Positions 8,645-15,949 of a stretch of DNA of 64,000 nucleotides are shown piece by piece. Numbering within the stretch: the stretch's first letter is position 1; the number at the start of each line of letters is the position of its first letter. A program made the position numbers and the translations under genes. The notes under the pieces were generated by a model. The model ran no database searches. It had not been told where the DNA came from and worked only from the letters and a program-made list of their open reading frames with translations. The DNA comes from Alteraurantiacibacter aquimixticola. Its GTDB lineage: Bacteria; Pseudomonadota; Alphaproteobacteria; Sphingomonadales; Sphingomonadaceae. Location of the stretch: positions 578,840-642,839 of the forward strand of contig NZ_SSHH01000002.1 of the NCBI RefSeq assembly GCF_004965515.1, read 5' to 3'.

Positions 8645-9700
8645 CTAGAGACGCGCCACCACGGCATCGCCCACTTCGGACGTCCCCGCGCTGCCGCCAA
8701 GGTCGCCGCCGCGAACACCATCTTCCAGCGCCTTCGCGACAGCCGCCTCGACCTTCGCCGCTTCGGCCTCGAGGCCCAGCGAATGGCGCAGCAGCATCGC
8801 GAGCGAGAGGATCATCGCCATCGGATTGGCCTTGCCCTGCCCGGCAATATCGGGGGCGGAACCGTGGATCGGCTCGTAGAGGCCGAAAGTGCCGTGATCG
8901 GTCTGCCGCTCACCCAGCGAAGCGCTGGCGAGCAGGCCGATCGAGCCGACGCACATGCTCGCCTGGTCGGACAGGATGTCTCCGAACAAATTGCCGGTCA
9001 CCACCACGTCGAACTGGCCGGGATTGCGCACCAGCTGCATCGCGGCATTGTCGACATACATGTGGCTGAGCGTCACGTCGGGATATTCGCCCGAAACCTC
9101 GATCACCACGTCCCGCCACAACTGGCTGGTTTCGAGCACATTGGCCTTGTCCACGCTGCATAGCAGTTTCTTGCGGCCTTGGGCTGCGCGGAAGGCGACA
9201 TGGGCGATGCGGCGCACCTCGTCCTCGGCATAGGACATGAAGTCGTAACCCTGGCGGCGGCCATCGTCGAGCGTGCGGATCGCCTTCTCGCCGAAATAGA
9301 CGTCGCCATTCAACTCGCGCACGATCAGCAGGTCGATCTGGCTGGCCACTTCGGGGCGCAGCGCGCTCATATCCTCGAGGCCGGGGAACATGGTCGCCGG
9401 GCGCAAATTTGCGAACAGGGTCAGCGCCTGGCGCAGGCCCAGAATCGCCTGTTCGGGGCGCAAATGGCGTTCCAGATTGTCGCAATCGGGATCGCCCACC
9501 GCGCCGAACAGCACGGCGTCCGACGCCTTGCACAGTTCCAGCGTTTCGGGCGGCAGCGGGTGGCCGTGCTTCTTGTAGGCCGTGCCGCCGACATCGGCAT
9601 CCGCCACTTCGATATCGAGCGAAAGCGCGTCCAGCACCTTCTTCGCCTCGACCATGATTTCCGGGCCAATTCCGTCACCGGCCAGACATGCGATCTTCAT
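8645..9700 (-). CDS. leuB: 3-isopropylmalate dehydrogenase
   Basis: This 351-aa protein of normal family length catalyses oxidative decarboxylation of 3-isopropylmalate in leucine synthesis, with NAD+. It starts with the typical [13 protein letters not shown] and has the substrate-binding arginines in [11 protein letters not shown]. The catalytic YGEKAI counterpart reads [16 protein letters not shown] holds the lysine, [12 protein letters not shown] the metal-binding aspartates, and [18 protein letters not shown] the adenine-binding loop. The ATG at 9700 overlaps the stop codon of recO by 4 bp (ATGA), so translation is probably coupled. Confidence 0.93.
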   Translation of the reverse strand: MKIACLAGDGIGPEIMVEAKKVLDALSLDIEVADADVGGTAYKKHGHPLPPETLELCKASDAVLFGAVGDPDCDNLERHLRPEQAILGLRQALTLFANLRPATMFPGLEDMSALRPEVASQIDLLIVRELNGDVYFGEKAIRTLDDGRRQGYDFMSYAEDEVRRIAHVAFRAAQGRKKLLCSVDKANVLETSQLWRDVVIEVSGEYPDVTLSHMYVDNAAMQLVRNPGQFDVVVTGNLFGDILSDQASMCVGSIGLLASASLGERQTDHGTFGLYEPIHGSAPDIAGQGKANPMAMILSLAMLLRHSLGLEAEAAKVEAAVAKALEDGVRGGDLGGSAGTSEVGDAVVARL

Positions 9701-10296
9701 TCTATCCGCCCCAATAATTCGCGTAAGCGTGCGCGCGCCGCCATAACGTCTCCGCGCCGGTCGGCAAGCAGGTAGTGGTCGAGCGGACCCGCCAGCACGT
9801 CCATTTCTTTCATCAGCGCGGATAGATCGCCCTCGGGCCGCGCGCCCGCCCCGCCATAGCCAAGCTCGCGCAGCAGCAGCGTCTCATAGGCGAGCAGCGC
9901 GCCGACCCAGCCGCGTGCGGAAGGCGCATGGCAGATCGCATCGAGCAATCCGCCGAGCGCCGCGTGGAGCGAGGGATAGGGCTGGCGTTCGGGCAGCGCG
10001 GTTGCGGTCAGTGCCGCGACCCAGCCGATCGCGGCAGCCAGCAGCGGTTCGGTGAGATATTGCCCGCGGCTTTCCAACAGCTCGACCTTGGCAAAGGGCA
10101 GCTGGCTTTCGGAGCGGGCGGAGACCTGCACATCCACCACGTTGCCGGGGATCATCACCGGGCGCAGCTGCCGCCCGCGCCCGCCGGCGACATAGGCGGC
10201 GACGAGGCCGTATTCCTCGGTCAGGAGACGCGCGACGACCGCCGTTTCGCCATGCTGGCGGGCAGCGACAAGGATGGCGGGCGCGCGAATGTGCAT
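9697..10296 (-). CDS. recO: DNA repair protein RecO
   Basis: RecO loads RecA with RecR in RecF-pathway gap repair. The N-terminal OB-fold is visible ([35 protein letters not shown]), followed by the helical domain ([30 protein letters not shown]). At 199 aa it is shorter than the ~240 aa of E. coli RecO. The zinc-finger cysteines found in many RecO proteins are absent, which is common in proteobacterial versions. I chose the ATG at 10296; the frame is open 54 codons further but the extra residues do not look like RecO. It overlaps leuB by 4 bp. Confidence 0.85.
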   Translation of the reverse strand: MHIRAPAILVAARQHGETAVVARLLTEEYGLVAAYVAGGRGRQLRPVMIPGNVVDVQVSARSESQLPFAKVELLESRGQYLTEPLLAAAIGWVAALTATALPERQPYPSLHAALGGLLDAICHAPSARGWVGALLAYETLLLRELGYGGAGARPEGDLSALMKEMDVLAGPLDHYLLADRRGDVMAARARLRELLGRIE

Positions 10297-10406
10297 AGGG
10301 GCGCTGCTGTGCCTGCTGGCTGTGGCGGGCGCAAGCGCGGCGGGTTTTGTCTCCCACCGGCGAATAGTGTACCAATGCGCGATCACAGGGGCTTGGGAGA
10401 GCAGCC

Positions 10407-10814
10407 ATGAAGACTGTTTTGATCGGTTCGACTGCCATTCTTGCAGCAGCGATCGCACTTCCCGCGCAGGGGCAGGACAGCGTCCTTTCGGATAGCCGCG
10501 TGGAACTCTATGCGGAAATGCTGGCGATGAGCACGGCCTGCCGCGAGGTTTCGGGCATCAGCATCCGCGAAGATGATCTGTTCAGCTGGATGACCGCGGA
10601 ACTGGCGCAGGGGCCTGAGGCAGACCTCGACCGCGTATTGGCCCTGCGCGACAGCAAGCTGGATGACATGCAGGCGAGGACCGCCCAAGTGAATGCCATC
10701 CCGCGCGGCAACAGGCGCGCGGATGCCGTCAACGATCATTACGCACAGGCCCTCTCACGCTGCCTGCGCATGAGCGAACATTCGGTTGCCGGGGAATATT
10801 TCAGGCGGAGGTAG
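10407..10814 (+). CDS. Secreted small protein, unknown function
   Basis: The 135-aa product has a signal peptide (MKTVLIGSTAILAAAIALPAQGQ) followed by a mostly helical acidic domain. The mature part has two cysteines (STACREVSG and SRCLRMSE), which could form a disulfide in the periplasm. The gene is divergent from recO, and convergent with the UbiK-like gene eight bases away. I do not recognise the family. Confidence 0.65.
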   Translation: MKTVLIGSTAILAAAIALPAQGQDSVLSDSRVELYAEMLAMSTACREVSGISIREDDLFSWMTAELAQGPEADLDRVLALRDSKLDDMQARTAQVNAIPRGNRRADAVNDHYAQALSRCLRMSEHSVAGEYFRRR

Positions 10815-10822
10815 GCGCCCGC

Positions 10823-11071
10823 TTACTTGCCGATCTTCGCCTCGATCTCGGCCAGCCTGGCTTCCAGCACGTCGACCTTCTCGCGCGCGTTTGCAGCCAT
10901 GTCCTTCACCGCGTCGAATTCCTCGCGGCTGACGAAATCGAGGCCGCCCATGGCCTCCTTCATCCGCTCACGCGCATTGTCGCGCGCCTCTCGCGTCATG
11001 CCAGCCAGCGTACCGGCGGCGGAGTTGGCGAGCTTGACGAAGTCGGCGATGACGGGGTTTTCGCTTTGCAT
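10823..11071 (-). CDS. UbiK/YqiC-type accessory factor
   Basis: The 82-aa product fits the BMFP family that includes UbiK, an accessory factor for aerobic ubiquinone biosynthesis. It has an amphipathic N-terminal half (FVKLANSAAGTLAGM), then FVSREEFDAVKDM and a heptad-repeat C-terminus (VLEARLAEIEAKIG) typical of its trimerising coiled coil. I take the ATG at 11071, because the 46 upstream codons are cysteine-rich and unlike the family. It has no other ubiquinone genes beside it here. Confidence 0.8.
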   Translation of the reverse strand: MQSENPVIADFVKLANSAAGTLAGMTREARDNARERMKEAMGGLDFVSREEFDAVKDMAANAREKVDVLEARLAEIEAKIGK

Positions 11072-11109
11072 GGTGGCTATGTGGTCTCCGCTGCAGGCGA
11101 AATCAATCC

Positions 11110-11664
11110 CTACAACACAACCCGCTGCACGGCATTGTTCGCATTCACATCGCTGGCATCGGGATTCAGCTGGAGAAACTGCCAGGTGAGCGCGGTCGCG
11201 AACAGGCACCAGGCGAGATAGGGCAACAGCAGCAGCCCCGCTAGCCTGCGCACTTTCCAGAACAGCCAGATCGTCAGCACCAGCATCACGTCCAGCGCCG
11301 CAATGACGATCAGCGCCAGCTCGATATCATGCATGGCGAAGAAGACCGACGACCAGGCCAGATTGAGCGCGAACTGCACGAGGAAGGCGAGGATCGCCAA
11401 TGTCCGCCAGCGTGCACCCCAGGCGGCGCAGACCATCGCCAGCGCCACACCCATCAGCACATAGAGGACTCCCCAGACGATGCCGAAGGTGATGGGCGGC
11501 GGGTAGATCGCGGGCTTGTACAGCGCGGCGAACCACGGATTGTCCGCGCCGCTGCCGGCCATCTGTCCGGAGACGAAGCCGGCCAGCACCACGACCGGGA
11601 CAATAAACAGGGACCAGCGCAGCAGGCTGGCGCGCAATTGCGCGGGAGAAGCAAGGCGGTTCAT
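11110..11664 (-). CDS. tspO: TspO/MBR family membrane protein
   Basis: This 184-aa protein has five hydrophobic helices. Family landmarks are NPWFAALYKPAIYPPP, IVWGVLYVLMGVALAMV, FALNLAWSSVFFAMHD and LPYLAWCLFATALTW. Bacterial TspO binds tetrapyrroles and in photosynthetic alphaproteobacteria modulates pigment-gene expression; here the role is open. It is slightly longer than the usual 150-160 aa because of a polar tail (QLNPDASDVNANN). Confidence 0.9.
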   Translation of the reverse strand: MNRLASPAQLRASLLRWSLFIVPVVVLAGFVSGQMAGSGADNPWFAALYKPAIYPPPITFGIVWGVLYVLMGVALAMVCAAWGARWRTLAILAFLVQFALNLAWSSVFFAMHDIELALIVIAALDVMLVLTIWLFWKVRRLAGLLLLPYLAWCLFATALTWQFLQLNPDASDVNANNAVQRVVL

Positions 11665-11773
11665 TCAGGCTCCTGCATCAACGGGGCAACGGCGCCCGCA
11701 GAATCGCTTCCCACGATAACCGGCACGCCATCGCGCGCAAGACGTTGAAAACCGGTGTCCCCTGCAGGCACGC

Positions 11774-12529
11774 TCAATCCCCGCCCCGCTTTGCGGAGAT
11801 CAGGAATTCGACATTGCCCTCAGTGCCCTTGATCGGGCTTTCGGTGATTCCCTGGATTGTCCAGCCTTCGCCCTCCAGCCAATCGCGCACTTCGCCGCAT
11901 ACACGCTGATGCAGAGCCTCGTCGCGCACGATGCCGCCCTTGCCTACCTCGTCGCGCCCGACTTCGAATTGCGGCTTGATCAGCGCCACCAGCTGGCAGG
12001 TGGGCGCGGCGAGTTCCAGCGGCCTTTCCAACACCTTGCGCAGCGAAATGAAGGAGGCATCGCACACCACCCAGTTGCACGGGCGGTCGATCTGCGTGGA
12101 CGTCAGCTCGCGCGCATTGGTCTGTTCGAGCACGGTGATGCGCGAATCGTTCCTGAGCTTCCAGTCGAGCTGGTTGGTGCCGACATCGACCGCGAAGACA
12201 TGCTCCGCCCCGTGATACAGCAGCACCTGCGTGAAGCCGCCGGTGGAGCTGCCGATATCCATTGCCACCGCGCCCGTGGGATCGAGGCCAAAATGCCTGA
12301 TCGCCCCGTCCAGCTTCACCCCGCCGCGCCCGACCCAGGGATGGTCGCGGCCTTTCAGCTCTATCTCGGCATCGGCGGCGACCTTCTGCCCCGCCTTGTC
12401 CACCCGCTGACCCTTCACGAAGACGAGGCCCGCCATCACCAGCGCCTGCGCCCGCGCGCGGCTTTCCGCCTCACCCCTTTCCACAAGGAGCTGGTCGATC
12501 CTCACCTTGGCCGTCTTGCCTTCAGTCAT
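11774..12529 (-). CDS. tlyA: TlyA family rRNA 2'-O-methyltransferase
   Basis: This 251-aa protein starts with an S4 RNA-binding domain (VRIDQLLVERGEAESRARAQALVMAGLVFV). An FtsJ/RrmJ-type methyltransferase domain follows, with the SAM loop MDIGSSTGGFTQVLL and the catalytic K-D-K-E tetrad positions in GGVKLDGAI, VVCDASFI, ALIKPQFE and NVEFLISA. Members 2'-O-methylate rRNA cytidines; older annotation calls them hemolysins. The ATG at 12529 lies just before the S4 domain; the open frame beyond it is a shadow. Confidence 0.88.
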   Translation of the reverse strand: MTEGKTAKVRIDQLLVERGEAESRARAQALVMAGLVFVKGQRVDKAGQKVAADAEIELKGRDHPWVGRGGVKLDGAIRHFGLDPTGAVAMDIGSSTGGFTQVLLYHGAEHVFAVDVGTNQLDWKLRNDSRITVLEQTNARELTSTQIDRPCNWVVCDASFISLRKVLERPLELAAPTCQLVALIKPQFEVGRDEVGKGGIVRDEALHQRVCGEVRDWLEGEGWTIQGITESPIKGTEGNVEFLISAKRGGD

Positions 12530-12656
12530 GGCCCCGGGCGATAGATGGCGCGAAGCGAGCGCGCCAGCCCTGCTCTCCCGCGCGGTGTCACATTTATTGT
12601 CACATTTGGGTGCGACTGGGGCGGACCCGAATCGCTTCTCGAGGATTAGAAGAGCC

Positions 12657-13184
12657 ATGAATATGCGTTTTGTTGCCCCCCTCGCCTGTGCCGCCGCACT
12701 GCTTTCGGCCTGCAGTTCCGCCGACGAGCCGGCCGAGGAAGCTGCGCCCGAGACCCCGGCCCCCGTGCTCACCAACTCGCCCACGCCTATCGCCGCGCCC
12801 GATGGTTCGCCGCTTGCGCCCGGCAGCTGGTCGATCAATGAAAGCGCCAGTGGCGCCAGCGCGACTTTCGGCCAGGCCGATACCGATCCGCTGGTCAACA
12901 TTACCTGCAATCGCGAAAGCAATGGCCTCACGCTTTCGATCAACACGCCGAAGCTGGGCAGCCAGGCCTGGGTGATCGAGGCGGGCGGCACGGCCGCGCG
13001 GCTGGACACGATGTCGAATGGCGAGGTCGTGCCCTACCAGGTGGCGGCTATCGCCCTCGACGCGCCGGTCTTCGGCGGCTTCGTGCAGCCGGGTGGAACG
13101 ATCGAAATGACCGGCCCCGCCGGCGAAGTGATCCGCCTGCCCACCGCGCCCGGCATCCGCCGCGTGTTCGAGGCATGCGCCTGA
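12657..13184 (+). CDS. Lipoprotein, first of a tandem paralogous pair
   Basis: This 175-aa protein has a lipoprotein signal (MNMRFVAPLACAAALLSAC, lipobox LSAC). A proline/alanine linker rich in PAPVLTNSPTP follows, then a beta-rich domain beginning PGSWSINESASGASATFG and ending GIRRVFEACA. The next gene downstream has the same layout. Between them they should be periplasmic, membrane-anchored proteins. Function is unknown. Confidence 0.75.
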   Translation: MNMRFVAPLACAAALLSACSSADEPAEEAAPETPAPVLTNSPTPIAAPDGSPLAPGSWSINESASGASATFGQADTDPLVNITCNRESNGLTLSINTPKLGSQAWVIEAGGTAARLDTMSNGEVVPYQVAAIALDAPVFGGFVQPGGTIEMTGPAGEVIRLPTAPGIRRVFEACA

Positions 13185-13200
13185 ATTTGAAACTCGTGGA

Positions 13201-13788
13201 ATGATGAGGAGAGACCGGAGAATGCGCAGGGAATGGATGGCCGCCATGGCGGGATCGATGGTGCTGGCCGCCTGTGTGGCGCCTGCCCCGTCGCCCACTC
13301 CCGATGCATCGGCCACGCGCGCTCCGGTCGCGGCTCCCGCGCCCAGTCCAACACCAACACCCTCTGCCAGTATCGCGATCCCGCCGGCCGCCCATGCCGA
13401 CTGGCACCAGGCCCCGGTGACGCCGGGCGACTGGTTCTATGTGGCGGAACCGGCGGAGACGCTGGCGGTCTTCGGCCCGTCGAGCGGAGAGGCGCTGATG
13501 CTGCTGCGCTGCGACCTGCGAACCCGCCGCGTCGGTATCGCCCGCTTCGACAATGTCCCGGGCGAGGTACCGCTGCGGATCGAAACCGAAACCATGACAC
13601 GCGACCTCACCGCCAGCCCCTTGCCGAACCGGAACGACTTGCTGGTGGCGGAGCTCTCGGCTCGCGACCCGCTGCTCGAAGCGATGGCCTTTTCGCGCGG
13701 GCGGCTGGGCGTGCATTTCGGAGGCAATGCGCGGCTCTACGTGCCGGCCTGGCCGGAAATCACGCGCGTGGTGGAGGATTGTCGGTAG
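13201..13788 (+). CDS. Lipoprotein, second of a tandem paralogous pair
   Basis: The 195-aa product has a lipoprotein signal ending in MVLAAC, a long Pro/Ala/Thr linker (PSPTPTPSAS) and a domain starting PGDWFYVAEPAETLAVFG. A single cysteine lies in LLRCDLRTRR, and it ends ITRVVEDCR. Start, linker, domain opening (PG[SD]W), internal cysteine and ending all parallel the preceding gene, 16 bp upstream. The first Met codons (MMRRDRRM) are alternatives. Function unknown. Confidence 0.72.
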   Translation: MMRRDRRMRREWMAAMAGSMVLAACVAPAPSPTPDASATRAPVAAPAPSPTPTPSASIAIPPAAHADWHQAPVTPGDWFYVAEPAETLAVFGPSSGEALMLLRCDLRTRRVGIARFDNVPGEVPLRIETETMTRDLTASPLPNRNDLLVAELSARDPLLEAMAFSRGRLGVHFGGNARLYVPAWPEITRVVEDCR

Positions 13789-13951
13789 AGGTCTCAGGTT
13801 TCCAAACCCGAAGCTCTCATTCTGACTGTGAAAAAGATAAATTCAAGTCTTGTGTTGCGCCGCACACCGATTCACAACAGCACGCAAGGCCAGCGGTGAA
13901 CGCGGTCTTCGCCCGACGGGTTGCACCACAGGGTGTTGGCTTCAAAAGCGC

Positions 13952-13966
13952 GAAAGGAGGTGATCC
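13952..13966 (+). promoter_or_regulatory. Full-length Shine-Dalgarno (15 bases)
   Basis: GAAAGGAGGTGATCC is fully complementary to the 16S rRNA 3' end. Most sites in the window pair over 4-6 bases only. The spacing to the ATG at 13968 is ideal, so this site decides the start of the 18-residue ORF. Confidence 0.7.
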
Positions 13967-13967
13967 G

Positions 13968-14024
13968 ATGTCTCATGGTTCAGCAGGGAGGTCGGTAAGT
14001 TTCCGCGCGAGGTACTATCGGTAA
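13968..14024 (+). CDS. Putative 18-residue peptide with perfect extended Shine-Dalgarno
   Basis: The ORF encodes MSHGSAGRSVSFRARYYR, a strongly basic 18-residue peptide. Directly upstream, 13952-13966 reads GAAAGGAGGTGATCC, a 15-base perfect complement of the 3' tail of 16S rRNA, with 7 bases between GGAGG and the ATG. A hairpin terminator follows at 14077-14112. That arrangement suggests an independent, highly translated short gene or a leader peptide. The 345 bases between the lipoprotein gene and the next long gene contain nothing else I recognise. Confidence 0.5.
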   Translation: MSHGSAGRSVSFRARYYR

Positions 14025-14076
14025 GCTAGCTATCGATAGAGACTTCGTGGGCGGCACTTCTGGCCGCTGACCATGC

Positions 14077-14112
14077 GAAAGGCGGTTCCTCGTTAGGCGG
14101 GGGCCGCCTTTC
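14077..14112 (+). terminator. Hairpin terminator after the 18-residue ORF
   Basis: GAAAGGCGG (14077-14085) pairs perfectly with CCGCCTTTC (14104-14112). The stem is followed by a T-rich CTCATTTG. It closes a short transcript containing the peptide ORF and separates it from the downstream membrane-protein gene. Confidence 0.6.
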
Positions 14113-14134
14113 TCATTTGTGCTATGATATTATC

Positions 14135-14389
14135 ATGAAACTTCAGCGCTTCTATCCGTGGCTTCCGGCACTTGGAATCCTGTGGCTCATCATGATGGTC
14201 CCGGCCATCCTTGCGCCCGCACCGGCAAATTTCCTCTTTGGCGTGATGGCGGCAGGATTATTCCTCCTGACGATCATGATTTCTGTCCAACGGCGACCAT
14301 GCGGCCACGGCTTGGTGACAATGGACGGCATTTTCCAATATCCATGGGTCAAGCGTCGGTGTCCTAAATGCGGCGTAAAGGTCTGGTGA
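14135..14389 (+). CDS. Small membrane protein with C-terminal zinc-ribbon-like pair
   Basis: The 84-aa product starts MKLQRFYPWLPALG and has two hydrophobic helices (ILWLIMMVPAILA and FLFGVMAAGLFLLTIMI). A polar C-terminus follows, with RRPCGHG and a CPKC pair, spaced like a degenerate metal-binding knuckle. An upstream in-frame start at 14117 would add six residues. The family is not recognised. Confidence 0.55.
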   Translation: MKLQRFYPWLPALGILWLIMMVPAILAPAPANFLFGVMAAGLFLLTIMISVQRRPCGHGLVTMDGIFQYPWVKRRCPKCGVKVW

Positions 14390-14455
14390 CTGCCCCCCTT
14401 TCCCTCCGGCGCGGACATCGCTAGCAGTCTGGTTTCGAGAAATACCTCTTTTCCG

Positions 14456-14489
14456 ATAATTTCAAATTTACTTTTGAGTTTGAAATTAT
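14456..14489. promoter_or_regulatory. AT-rich inverted repeat upstream of ilvE
   Basis: ATAATTTCAAA at 14456-14466 is repeated as its exact reverse complement TTTGAAATTAT at 14479-14489, with a 12-base loop. It lies 38 bases upstream of the ilvE start. The AT-rich symmetric form suits a dimeric regulator's operator better than a GC-rich terminator. Which regulator would bind is not evident. Confidence 0.5.
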
Positions 14490-14527
14490 ATGACGCAGCC
14501 TATTCTGTAGACCTAAGGAAATGCTTC

Positions 14528-15631
14528 ATGGCGACTCTCGCCGATTCTGCCACGATTGAGATTGCCCGCTTGCCCCATCCCGCCCCCACCGCCGTGGAGG
14601 CGCGTGAGGCGCTGATCGCCGATCCAGGCTTCGGCAAGGTCTTTACCGATCACATGATCGTGGTGGATTATGACGAGGGCACCGGCTGGCACAATGCGAC
14701 GCTCGGCCCGCGCGGGCCGATCCCGCTCGATCCGGCGGCATCGGTGCTGCACTACGCGCAGGAAATTTTCGAGGGCATGAAAGCCTATCGCATGGCCGAT
14801 GGCTCGATGGGCCTGTTCCGTGCGGATCAGAATGCGCAGCGCTTCAATGCCTCGGCCCGTCGCCTCGCCATGCCAGAGGTTCCGGAAGAGCTGTTCACCG
14901 CCGCGGTGCGCCAGCTGGTGGAGGCCGACGCCGAATGGTTCCCGCCGGTTGCGGGCGGATCGCTCTATATCCGCCCCTTCATGTTCGCCACCGAGCCCTT
15001 CCTGGGCGTGCGCCCGGCCAAGCAATACAAGTTCGTGGTGATCCTCAGCCCCGCTGGCAATTACTTCAAGTCGGGCGCACCGGCGGTCTCCGTCTGGGTT
15101 TCCGAATATACCCGCGCGGCCCCCGGCGGTACCGGCGCGGCCAAGTGCGGCGGCAATTACGCCGCCAGCCTCGTCCCGACCGGAGAAGCCTTCGCCAAGG
15201 GCCATGACCAGGTCGTTTTCCTCGATGCCGCCGGCAATGGCTGGATCGAGGAGCTGGGCGGCATGAACCTGTTCTTCGTGTTCGACGATGGCAGCATCAT
15301 CACGCCGCCGCTAACCGGTACGATCCTGCCCGGCATCACCCGCGACAGCCTGCTGACGCTGGCCAGGGCCGAGGGGCTGAACATCCGCGAGGAGAAATAC
15401 GCAATCGACCAGTGGCAGGAGGATGCGAAGTCCGGCCGCCTCGTCGAAACCTTCGCTTGCGGCACCGCCGCCGTGGTGACGCCTGTGGGCCATGTGGAAG
15501 GCCGCAAGCATGACTTCACCATCGGCACCGGCGGACCGGGACAGGTGACCTCCATGCTGCGCGACAAGCTCGTCGCCATCCAGCGCGGCAGCGCGCCCGA
15601 CCCGCATGGCTGGGTGACGAAGCTGTCGTGA
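14528..15631 (+). CDS. ilvE: Branched-chain amino acid aminotransferase
   Basis: This 367-aa fold-type IV PLP aminotransferase belongs to the longer (BCAT type II) subfamily. It carries out the last step in valine, leucine and isoleucine synthesis. Landmarks are HYAQEIFEGMKAYR, SLYIRPFMFATEP, the PLP lysine in GTGAAKCGGNYAASL, EELGGMNLFFV, and the PLP-binding glycines in ACGTAAVVTPVG. The ATG at 14528 has AAGGA 9 bases upstream; earlier in-frame codons do not fit the family. Its stop overlaps the next gene's start by one base. Confidence 0.93.
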   Translation: MATLADSATIEIARLPHPAPTAVEAREALIADPGFGKVFTDHMIVVDYDEGTGWHNATLGPRGPIPLDPAASVLHYAQEIFEGMKAYRMADGSMGLFRADQNAQRFNASARRLAMPEVPEELFTAAVRQLVEADAEWFPPVAGGSLYIRPFMFATEPFLGVRPAKQYKFVVILSPAGNYFKSGAPAVSVWVSEYTRAAPGGTGAAKCGGNYAASLVPTGEAFAKGHDQVVFLDAAGNGWIEELGGMNLFFVFDDGSIITPPLTGTILPGITRDSLLTLARAEGLNIREEKYAIDQWQEDAKSGRLVETFACGTAAVVTPVGHVEGRKHDFTIGTGGPGQVTSMLRDKLVAIQRGSAPDPHGWVTKLS

Positions 15632-15936
15632 TGCTCAAGCTTTTCCGCGCCATTGCCCTGATCGAGGGCGTGACGACCATCGCCCTGTTCTGCATCGCCA
15701 TGCCGCTGAAATACGGCGCGGGAAATCCGGTGCTGGTGCCGCCGGTGGGGCTGACCCACGGCCTCGCCTGGGTCGCTTATGTGCTGGCGATGGTGGTGTG
15801 CCTGCCAGGCAAGGGGTTCACCATGTGGGAAGTGGCGCGCACCTTCATCGCCGCGCTGTTCCCCTTCGGCACCTTCCTCAATGACGGGCTGATCCGCCGC
15901 AAGCAGGCGGCGCTGGCGCTACGCGACGCCGCCTGA
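15631..15936 (+). CDS. DUF3817 family membrane protein
   Basis: The 101-aa protein has three hydrophobic helices and the family's features: FRAIALIEGVTTIALF at the start, PPVGLTHGLAWVAYVLA in the middle and FPFGTFLNDGLIRR at the end. Its ATG shares a base with the ilvE stop (TGATG), so it is translationally coupled to ilvE. DUF3817 proteins are often of unknown function or annotated as YdzA-like. Confidence 0.8.
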   Translation: MLKLFRAIALIEGVTTIALFCIAMPLKYGAGNPVLVPPVGLTHGLAWVAYVLAMVVCLPGKGFTMWEVARTFIAALFPFGTFLNDGLIRRKQAALALRDAA

Positions 15937-15949
15937 GCGCACCCGCTTC

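Noticed and set aside
10274..10495. 73-aa frame overlapping the recO start and the secreted protein
   Set aside because: It overlaps two better-supported genes and has a poor start context.
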